From: Microdochium bolleyi
Lineage: Eukaryota; Ascomycota; Sordariomycetes; Xylariales; Microdochiaceae
Length of the DNA stretch: 64,000 bases
Direction of reading: 5' to 3'
Assembly (NCBI GenBank): GCA_001566295.1
Contig: KQ964252.1
Span: forward strand, 1 to 64,000
The translations under genes were made by a program, and so were the position numbers. Positions 55,344 through 64,000 of the stretch are shown piece by piece (position 1 is the first letter of the stretch; every line of letters begins with the position of its first letter). The notes beneath the pieces are model-generated. The model searched no databases, was not told where the DNA came from, and saw nothing but the letters and a program-made list of their open reading frames with translations.

Positions 55344-58176
55344 ATGGCCTCGAGGCAGGCTGCCTGTGATCCGTGCCGCACCTCCAAGCTCGCCTGCGAC
55401 CACTCCCGGCCCGTCTGCACCCGCTGCCAGGCCCGCGGCCGGCCCTCCGACTGCACCTACCGCGCCACCCCTTTCAAGCGGCGCCGCCAGTCATCACGGC
55501 CGCCCCTCGAGACGCATACCTCGACACACTCGGCACACACACACGCCTCGTCGTCGCCGGCCTCTCGCCTGCCCTCCGCCGCGCCCACCGGGCCCAGCCC
55601 CTACCCCAACCCGGGCTACCAGGGCTTCTCCAGCCATGCCACCCTCTTCAACCACATCCCCACCGACGGCCTCGAGGAGACCCCTGCCGCATCGCCGACG
55701 TCTACGTCTCCCTCGAGGCCGGGAAGGACTCACTCCTTGCCAGGTCCCCCGCCTGGCCTGCGACGGACCCCCAGTGCCGACCTCGTCCGCCGTGGTGCCG
55801 ACACTCTCGCCCAATTGTTCTCCGTGTACAACCTCGACACCCTCAAGTCTCTCGTCTCGTTCTGGCTTGAGAAGGGCATCAGCCTCTTCCTCGCCGAGCC
55901 CATCGTCCCTGCTTGTCTCGACACCGTCAGGCGGCCTAGTGCCCAGCAGCACCAGCACCTGTCGGAGCTCCTCTTCGCCACCACCGCCCGGCCCCTCGAC
56001 TCGTCCCAGGCCACAGACGCGCAGACATTTGCCCACCAGTTCACAGGCGAGCACCACACGCGCTGGGAGACATGGGCCATCTTCTTCACCGCCGTGGGAC
56101 GTGCCACGTTCGACATTCCCTTCTTCCCGCCCTTGTACAAGGACAGCGCCGGCCAGATGGCCCTGCGCAAGTTCGCGACGCTGATTAGTGACCAGTGTCT
56201 CGACTATTGCCTTGCATTGGACTGTCTGAATGATCTTCAGCTCGTGCTGCAGGTCGAGAACTGCATCCTGCACTCGAATGTCGATGGGGACCAGAGTTAG
56301 TTGCTCCTTGCCCCTGTCTTAACTTAAGCACCTGGGCAAATGGATGTCACTCTGACTAACACGAGTGCCTAGGCTACGACGCCTGGCGCCGGCTCGGCGA
56401 CTGCATCGCCTCCCTCTACGCACTCGGCTACCACCAGAAGATCGAAACCCGCCTCCCCGAGGTGCCCTTCTTTCTAGCCGAGTTCCGCCGCAGCGCCTTC
56501 GCCCACATCTACTCGGCCGACAAGAACGTCGCCATCTTCCTTGGCCGCCCGCCGCGCATCAGCCGGCGCTTCTGCCATTTCCAGAGTCCGCTCTTCTTTG
56601 AGGCCAACGAGAACGATGCACCGTCTGTCGCCACCGCACCTGCCGAAGGGGACGATGACATCGAGGCAATTCGGACGTGGTTCTCGTGGGACCCAAACAC
56701 GCCCATCATCTACAGGAGCGAGTGTCGCTGGGCCGCCATGTGTGCGGCACTCAAGGAGGAGATCCTGGAGCTTCTGAACGACCGGAGGGCGCCGGACTGT
56801 CTCCAGCGAGCGAGGTGAGGCGTTTCCTACTTTTCGTCTGAGACTCACTCCAGTCTCAAATCTGCACTCGCGTCTGATTGAGACGCACTGGCTGACATCT
56901 TGACTTCATCGCCCACAGAGCCGTACAGGCACGAGCAGAGGCCCAGTGGGCCGCCCTCCCACCGCACTTCAAGCTGCAAAGCAACTCGCTCAAACACCAC
57001 GTGACGACCATGGCATCGGCCACGACGACACCAACAGCAAGCGCCACACCGGACCCCTTCAGCCTCACTGCAGCTCAGCACTCTGCCACTCCTGCAGCTA
57101 TGACCGCTGTTGTGCCAGTCGGGAGAACCACGTCGGCCTTTGAACGGGATTTCCTCGCCAGTGTGAGGCTGAACTACCTGCACGTGCTGTTCCTTCAGCG
57201 ACTCGTCTTCATGAACTCGTTCGCCGAGCCCGACGCACGCATGGTCGAGCTATCTGAGGCGATTCTGGAGTTGGTCGTAGATGTTGTCCTGATGAGGGAT
57301 AGGTTGGCGAACTCGGGGACGAACCTGTCGTGGAAGGTATGTGAATACCCACCCTACAAAAGAAATGGTTGATGCTGACAAGACTATTGCACGGGGCAGG
57401 TCACGTACTATGGACTTCCGGCTGTCGGGATCTTGCTTCTGGCAATTGTCCGACGGCACAAGACGACGAGCGGTAGCATCCTCAATTCTCACTCCGGGCA
57501 AGCCACAGCACCAACAGCAGCACCGCCCGTGAATCAGAGTAAAGTCCTGCGTCACCTGATCGTGCTCGTCGCCGAGCTCGAGACCGGTACCCTCGCGAAA
57601 CCTGACGAGCCGAACTACGGTCTCGTGTCGACTGCCACGGAGACAATCCAAGGCTTCTTGAACTCGGTACAGCTCATGGGCGGTGGCGGCGGTGGCGGCG
57701 GCGGCTCAAAGGGCCGTGTGCAGCAGTCCGGGACATCAACACATCAGCATAATGATCGGGGGCCATTCTTGGTATCCGGACGCCAGCAGCAGTCGGACCA
57801 TCATACACGGGCGAAGCGAGCGAGGCTACAGGATGATTATCAACAAACTCAGGACCCATCCACTCCTGGCCCCATGAATCGCAATGTCGAGGATCCACAT
57901 CTTCGTCATCGTGACGGACATGTTGGACCCGACTCTGACCACCAGGACGTGTCGCTCCACCCTACAACAGGCCCTGCAACGACGGACACGGCAGAACAGC
58001 ACCTACCAGAGACGGAAGGGAACTACCAAGAACAGCAGCAACAGGATCCCATGCTGCTCTCGCAGTTCGACCTCGAGACGTGGGACTACGAGGTTGGATT
58101 CTGGCAGAGCCTCGCGGACTGGTCGTCTGTCGCCCTGGACAACAGCACAATCAACAGCACGGGTACCACTATGTAG
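55344..58176 (+). CDS. Zn2Cys6 transcription factor
   Basis: Four exons (55344-56295, 56373-56814, 56919-57336, 57400-58176) give 862 residues. The cluster is ACDPCRTSKLACDHSRPVCTRCQARG with the last Cys in SDCTY. A basic FKRRRQSSR follows. The fungal-specific domain includes LSELLFATTARPLD, TRWETWAIFFTAVGRATFDI, and YDAWRRLGDCIASLYALGYH after the first intron, with FLAEFRRSAFAHIYSADKNV. The C-terminal third is low complexity with a Gly run (about 57677-57706), Gln runs and many His. It shares a promoter region with pyruvate decarboxylase and may regulate it or the wider fermentative response; this is inference from position. Confidence 0.87.
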
Positions 58177-58368
58177 TGTGCACCGTAGCAGTCCAGATTG
58201 GCTGCAGCAGTCATGTTCTTTTCCTTCCACTCCCACACAAATGGATGCGTCCGCTTTTCAGCTCTCCAATTTCGGCATGATGTTGTGAGTCCAGACTTTC
58301 TAGACTTTCCCACGTGAACGGTCCACCGCCCTTTTGGATTGGACCTGGCATGCTCGAGCCTCAGATGT

Positions 58369-60625
58369 CTATTGTGCATTCTTCTCGGCATCTCCAAGGG
58401 CCGCATCCTTGACAGTGCTCGAAGCCGTCTTCTCCCTGTCGCTGCCTGGTTCCGTATCACCACTCTCCGGTGACGTCGGCGCTGACTTCTTCTTTGACAT
58501 GTCGATGCTCCTCCTCTCCGCGACCAGCGACGCAAGCGCGGCAGTAGCCATCGCAGCCACGGGCAGGATGAACGCCGTCGTGACGGCCGCGCTGAGCACG
58601 CCCCGGACCGCGTCCCTGGTGCCCGGGTCGAGCGTCTGCATCGTGTGGACCATCTGCTCGAGCCCCTGGCCCGCCATGTCGAGCAGGCCCTGGCTGTCCG
58701 CGGCTGGGGACCCCGATGCCGTCACGAGGCCGGCGAGCCCCGCGTATAGTTTTTGCACGAACACGGACTGCGCGATGCTGATGGCGATGGCGCGCCCGAG
58801 CTGCTGCGAAAAGACCTCCATCACGGCCGCGACGGGCATGTCCTCTTTACTCCTGGCGGCGCTGCACGCGTTCTGCACGGCGAGCAGGCACGCGTGCACC
58901 GTGAACCCGAACCCGGCGCCCACGGGCACCGCCGAGCCCAGCACCCACGCCAGCGGGCTGTCGGGCCGGAGCTGCTGCAGGAGCACCGCGCCCGCCAAGT
59001 AGATGACGGGTCCGGCGTGGAGGAACGGCAGGAAGCGGCCGGTCCGGCTGATGGTGGCGGACGCGACGGCCATGGCGAAGATGTTGGAACCCGTGATGGG
59101 CAGCTGGTATACGCCCGACATGGTGGCCGACAGGCCGTGCACGGTCTGCAGATATGTCGGGAGCATCGTGATGTGCGTAATGTTGGCGGCGCCGTTGAGC
59201 AGGGACATGAGGCAGCAGCTGGCGATGGTGCGCTGCGTAATCAGGCGGAGGGGCACGAGGCCACTATATCACGCGGGAACGGAGAATTCGTCAGTGTGTG
59301 CCATGGTCGACCCAAGGACGTAATCGAGGCCTGGGAGTGAGAAAAACTAACTTTCCTTTATTCCTCACCTGCAGCGTGGAGAATATGACAGCCAGCAGGC
59401 CCGAGCCGAGCAGACACCCCCATACCCTGGGAGACGAGTACGACCGCGCACTGCCTCCCCACTGCAGCGCCAGGAACAGCAGGACCAGACACCCGATAAG
59501 CAGGGCCGTGTCGAGCGGGTAGCAGCTCTTGAGCTTGGTCAGGAGCGGGAGGTGTGCTTTCGAGCTCGGGCGCTTGCGCACGACGAACTGGAAGGTCACG
59601 AGGGCGACGAAGCCGATGGCTGTGGTTTGCGCGCGAGGATGGGTCAGTTTATTAACGGTGGTCAAGCTGCCGGAACAGATATCAAGAAATACTCACGTAG
59701 TTGGATCCAGAAGGTGAAGCGCCACTGCAATCGAACAAGTAGGTATCAGCTGAGAGGGTTCGTGATTTATGTGATCTGTAGGGTGATATCCAGTGGGTGA
59801 AAGCGTACCGTCAGATACGAGTCTGTCAGGGCACCGCTCAGACTCGGACCAGCCGTGAGCGCGATGGATTGCAGCGCGAAAAAGATGGCCAGGAGCCGCG
59901 GCCGCTCGCGCATGGGGATGTTGCCGATGATGACGAAGGCGCCGGCGACCATGCCGGCGGCGCCCAGGCCGGAGACGGCGCGCCCGAGGATGAAGACGGG
60001 CGAGTTGGGCGCTGTCGCGCAGAGCACGGAGCCGACCTCGAAGACAACGAGGGCGACCATGTTGAACATCTTGGCCTCGTAGTAGACGGCCAGTCGGCTG
60101 AAGACAAGCTGGAAGGGCATCTGCGCGAGCAGGTACGCGCTCGTGTACCAGCCGATGTGGTCGAGGGCTTGGAATTCGGACGTGATGGCGGGCAGCGCCG
60201 GGCCTGGATGCAAATGCGTGTCAGTTTAGAGAAGTCTGAAGCGGTCTGCCATGGCCATCTCTCTGTATTGGAATATTGCACGCCGTGCGGGGGATTCGTG
60301 CTTGAGACTCACCCAGCATGCTCGCGTCGAAGGCAGCGAGCAGGCTCCTCAGGCCGAGGGCGAGCGTGAGGAGGTACATCCGCCATCTCGGGATTTCCTC
60401 TTCGTCGGCGGTGGTTTGATCATCGCTGGATGCCTCGGCGGCACCTTGGTCGTCGATAGTCTGGTCTCGTTGTTGTCCAGCCGCTGCCGGCTCCTTTGTC
60501 GTCGCAGATGCGCTCATCCTTGTGGCGTGCCGTGTCGCGGTCCGAACCTGTGCTCCACGTTTCTCCTCCGTGATGGTGAATGCGGTGACGGTGACGGTGT
60601 TGCCCTGCGAAGCCGGGCTCCCCAT
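58369..60625 (-). CDS. MFS drug:H+ antiporter (DHA2-like)
   Basis: Start at 60625 (MGSPASQGNTVTVT), with a long hydrophilic N terminus rich in Ala, Thr, Asp and Glu. Five introns are needed; one exon near 59725-59700 is very short and encodes WRFTFWIQL. Hallmarks: LRSLLAAFDASMLG (helix 1), PALPAITSEFQALDHIGWYT, SRLAVYYEAKMFN (loop 2-3), GRAVSGLGAAGMVAGAFVII, and in the second half VHGLSATMSGVYQLPITGSN. About 14 helices and these motifs place it with fungal multidrug/toxin exporters such as those of secondary-metabolite clusters. A polyketide synthase fragment lies about 2.6 kb away, so it may be left from such a cluster. The C terminus is Lys/Ser/Asp-rich. Confidence 0.85.
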
Positions 60626-61441
60626 GGCAGCAGCTCCGTACTTAAAAGTTCGAAATGCAGCGATCCCCCGGGTGAATGCACATACCTCGGCCGGTCGGCG
60701 CAGGCATTGAGCCAGCCACCACGAGATGCCCGGTTAATCGCCCGCAGAAACCCCTGTCTTGTCCTTGTGGGGGTTCCAATGAAGTCTTGTTGCCTGGTAT
60801 GTACGGACGGGGCTCCGTGTATGCTGTCAGATCTTGGCAAGGGTCGGGATGCCGCCGCATCACCGGACATTCATCGTCCCGCGACCCCTACGTGGCCCTC
60901 GTAGGGCTTCGTCCTTGCCTTTCCATAGCTCTACATCTCCGTACAGGGGCTCGGCAGGCAGCAGATGGAGCGACTCATGCCAAACCCTCGGGGCCTCGGC
61001 GCGCCGGGGCGGACAATACTAGCTGGGAGTGGTCGGATACACCTTGGGGCATGCAGCGGCCCGGGTCGCAGAGGCGCCGGTGTCTTCGAAGGGAACAGGC
61101 CCCTGTCAGGACTGTATGCAAGTAAGCCCACGGTGCATCGATAGAGAGGACCAACACAATTCAAGTCGTGTGACAGTGCAGAAACGATACCGTTATTGCA
61201 GTGGCCAGCAATAACGCCTTTTATAGGTAGATCTAAATGTCACAAGTCGGAAGTGCACATTGAGGACATGTCAGCTAGGGACGCTTTTGAGATAATCCAC
61301 CATGACACATGTGTCGAGCCCGCACTGATACAGCCAAAGGAGCAACAAGCAAGATTTCAATTGAATCAATATATTCAGCAGCGGAGATAGTCCGCCGTGC
61401 GGCAGAGATCCAGAGAACAGCCTCCTCTTGCGGCAGGCTGA
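60626..61441. other. Intergenic; nothing recognised
   Basis: About 815 bp upstream of the drug carrier and downstream of the unknown gene. No supportable gene. Confidence 0.45.
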
Positions 61442-63266
61442 TTACTTCCGGAGAAGAGACAGAACCGCCGTCAGCAACTTGTCCTTCATTTCTTGACTCA
61501 GGTTGTCGAGGTCGAAACTCTTCTGCTCGGGCCCCGCCGCCGCCGCCGCATGTTCGGGCTTCTTGACTGCCGGCTCGGGCTGCTTCTCCACTGATGGGGG
61601 AGACGACAAAGGCGGCGGCACAGAAACGTCGTCGTAGCTGCGCGTTCCCGATGACGGCTTCTGCGCCCCGGCGGCAGGCCCGCCCAGCGCCTCAGGCTTC
61701 ATGCCAACGCGCAGGCTGATCCGTGGCAGCTCCGCCCTTGGACATGGAATCAACGTCTGGATCTTCCAAAAAGATATCCTCGATCTTTTCTGCCTTGAAC
61801 TGCTGCGACTGGTCCTTGCCCGTGAGCTGCATCATGTACCCCAGTATCTGCGGTCCCGGGATTCTGATCACCACCCCGTCCGACGTGGCCACAGTCTTGG
61901 AACTGCTGCTGTCGCTAGAGGATCTCGAGCCGCTGCTGTGCGAGAAGCACAAGAAACCCCCCGAGCTCTCGGAGCGCTCGTCAAAGTCACTCTTGAAGGC
62001 ATTGCTGTGCACGGCCTTGGCAGTGACCTTGATGGTGCAGTCCTTGACGAGAACGTATCCGACAGGAAACGCGGCAAGGTAACCGGTGGGTTTGTTCACG
62101 GCGTTGGAGACGATCGCATCGGCTTCTTCCTTCGGGGTCCCGTAGTCATCCGCGGCTACTCCTGTTGTCGCGGTTGTCTTGACCCAGCTCGACCACGGGA
62201 CGTAGTTTTCATCCTTGGCGCCCCGCATGAAGGCCTTGCTCATGTCGAAAAAGGAAGGGTCGAACCATCCCGACCGGTCCACGGTCACGTAGGTGGCGCG
62301 CATGGAGACTTCAACGGTCAGGCTCGTGTCGGACGTTGTGGCTGTGTTCGTGGCCGCCGTCGTAGCCGAGCTGCTGGAGTGGGAGCCGATCCAGAAGTTG
62401 CAGGTTGACGAGGACAGGGACGAGGTCGCCACGCTCGAGGTATCACTGAAGGAGTCCTCGGCGGAGCTCTTGACGTGTATCTCGGACCAGCGAGAGCCGC
62501 CATTTCCAGCGGGCATTTTTCCTACCTGATCCAAGGTCTGTGTCGGAGTACCATCAGGGGCAGCTGGTGGACTCGAGCCACCAGGCTGGCGCACGCGCTG
62601 CGAGATGGTATAGCTCTCCTGCAGCTCTGCAAGCTCGTTTTTGGCACGCGTGAGCTGCCGCTTGATGCCCTCAATCATGGTGTGCGTGTCACCAGCCACG
62701 GCTAGTGAGTACTCGCTCATCTTCTGGGTTAGCGCGCGCGACGCCGCATTCACCTTGGCGTTAGCATCAGCCACTTTGTCCATCTGGCTGCCAATCGCCG
62801 TCAGCGCTGCCGCGTCCATGCCAGGCAGACCAAGCAGCTCTTGTTTGGTTCCTTCGTCGTTGCCCGTTAGAATTGCGGCCACTCGCTCTGAAGCCTTCAT
62901 GGCCACGGCACCGCCAGGTCCAGTCCCCACCGCCGCCGCTGCCTCTATAGCCAGCTTGACGGCCGAGATGGTGGACGCGGTATACATGCTGGACAGGTCC
63001 GTCATGGCCTTCTCATGCTCGGCGGTCAGAACCCCCATTGCACTCTCGGCTGCCTTGGGATCACCCTTGTTGAAGCTGCGCAGGCTGGCGATCTGGGATT
63101 CGAGATTGTCAATCAGCTGGGCCTTGGCCTTTCCCGCGGCCTTGACGAGCTCCGGGTCCTGCGACAGGTCCTCGCGCGTGAAGCCCGTGTCGAGGTCGAG
63201 CCTGTTACGGCGTAACCGATGAGCCAGCTCGAGGAGGTGTTCCGCATGATGACCGACCGGGAGCAT
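61442..63266 (-). CDS. Unrecognised Ser-rich protein; frame break near 3' end
   Basis: One frame runs from 63266 to 61692. Its first 25 or so codons overlap the synthase fragment on the other strand, so the true start is uncertain; the part from TGFTREDLSQDPELVKAAGK onward looks real. Residues about 30-240 are Ala-rich helical (SQIASLRSFNKGDPKAAESA, MSEYSLAVAGDTHTMIEGIK). Then comes a Ser/Thr-rich linker. A conserved-looking beta part follows: SMRATYVTVDRSGWFDPSFF, AAFPVGYVLVKDCTIKV, SGGFLCFSHSSG and GVVIRIPGPQILGYMMQL. At about 61780-61690 the protein seems to continue in another frame (SSGTRSYDDVSVPPPL, then SFDLDNLSQEMKDKLLTAVL) to 61442. A 94-nt GTTGAT...GCAG intron (61775-61682) could join them, but its donor is weak; otherwise it is an indel. 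No membrane segment or signal peptide. I know no function for it. Confidence 0.55.
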
Positions 63267-64000
63267 TCAGGCAAGCTCGTGGTGGTAGCCGACGAAAGTG
63301 AGCAGGTGAAGACCGCAGCCCCTGCCCCACTGCCCCTGGAACTCGACGGCGGTGGCACGTATGTCGTCGTTGGCGGCCTCGGCGATGTAGGCCGCCGGGT
63401 GTGCATTTTGCTCGCCCGTCGGGGTGCCGGTTGTGTTGTGACACTTTCCAGGAGTGTTCCCAATGATGAGGAGCTCAAGGCATTCAGAACAGAGATCTCC
63501 CAGCAGGGGACCGGCAAGTGCCGCCTTGTTTGTATGCGCTGCGATATAACCGTTGCCGAAAGTGGCAGCGAGGTGGCTTCGGAATTGCGCACCGAGGCCC
63601 ACGTCGTCCGCGGAGTGATTCACTCTGGCCTGGCTTTAGCTGTAGATTTCTTGCCTCCTTTCAGCTGTGCTGTTTTTGGTTCAAACTTGTGCTAACTCAA
63701 CTATCGCATCCACAGGACCGCCCCTTCGAGCTCATGACCCACGCCGAGTACATGAAAGCCGTCCTACCTAAGGTCCACGGCACAATCAATATCCACGATG
63801 CCTTCGCCTCGGGCGAGCTCGACTTCATGATCCTGCTCTCCTCATCAACCGGTATCCTCGGGACGAACGGCCAGGCCAACTACGCCGCAGGTAACACTTT
63901 CCAGGACGCCTTTGCCGATGCTCAAAACAGAGCGGCGCGGAGCAGCGGCCGCCGCACGCGCTACGTGTCCCTCGATATTGGCGCCGTCGCGGGCTCGGCG
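63183..64000 (+). pseudogene. Polyketide synthase fragment, ketoreductase domain, 5'-truncated, runs off window
   Basis: From about 63183 the plus strand reads as a highly reducing polyketide synthase just before its ketoreductase: VEPVTA, TAA at 63213-63215, then PMSQLEEVFRMMTDREHSGK and the Rossmann start TYVVVGGLGDVGRRVCILLA. After HSGLALA a 74-nt intron (63642-63715) leads to DRPFELMTHAEYMKAVLPKV, HGTINIHDAF, then ILLSSSTGILGTNGQANYAA, holding the ketoreductase Ser and Tyr, followed by GNTFQDAFADA to the window end. The ketosynthase, acyltransferase and dehydratase parts that should precede it are absent; that space is taken by an unrelated gene on the other strand. It is a 3' remnant, or a piece joined by rearrangement. 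Whether an acyl-carrier domain follows is outside the window. Confidence 0.75.

Overview
The window looks like nuclear DNA of a filamentous ascomycete (Pezizomycotina, probably a Sordariomycete that lives on or degrades plants). The genes are compact, GC-rich at third positions, and broken by short GT-AG introns (about 50-100 nt, several with a CTAAC-like branch site). Gene content is typical of such fungi: Zn2Cys6 regulators, many MFS carriers, a CBM1-bearing AA9 lytic polysaccharide monooxygenase, a feruloyl esterase and small cysteine-rich secreted proteins. No bacterial, viral or organellar signature and no convincing tRNA or CRISPR was seen.

Layout. (1) 1-3900: a decayed mobile-element segment containing a DUF3435-type tyrosine recombinase pseudogene, the class of gene known as the Starship 'captain'. 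It carries three in-frame stops, each explicable as a CpA-to-TpA change, and a frameshift. (2) 4204-17191: six genes on alternating strands: NmrA-like protein, amidase, DUF3237 protein, HOL1/DHA1-like MFS carrier, copper amine oxidase and a Zn2Cys6 factor. The DUF3237 protein ends in SRL and the amine oxidase in ARL, both PTS1-like, which suggests peroxisomal amine/amide nitrogen use. (3) 18486-19466: intronless AA9-CBM1 enzyme. (4) 20840-21130: probable broken cyanovirin-N (CVNH) domain. (5) 21924-26295: OPT oligopeptide transporter and a small four-helix membrane protein. (6) 28222-35887: feruloyl esterase, Dal5-like anion carrier and type-B carboxylesterase, a plausible aromatic-ester use group. 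(7) 36199-42865: a 14-cysteine secreted protein, an ankyrin-repeat protein and two secreted proteins I do not recognise.

(8) 43044-52246 is the most coherent unit: Zn2Cys6 regulator, secreted (alpha/alpha)6-type glycanase resembling GH162 endo-beta-1,2-glucanase, MFS disaccharide carrier and cytosolic GH1 beta-glucosidase, arranged as two divergent pairs that converge in the middle. Read together this is a candidate fungal beta-1,2-glucan (sophoro-oligosaccharide) utilisation locus: secreted depolymerase, importer, intracellular beta-glucosidase and local regulator. (9) 52542-58176: a small secreted cysteine-rich protein, then pyruvate decarboxylase divergent from another Zn2Cys6 factor. (10) 58369-64000: a DHA-type MFS drug carrier, an unrecognised serine-rich protein gene with a frame break near its 3' end, and at the right edge a polyketide synthase fragment that enters directly at the ketoreductase domain and runs out of the window.

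Exon boundaries were worked out by hand from GT-AG signals and reading-frame continuity. Family names rest on recognised motifs and were not tested by a search.
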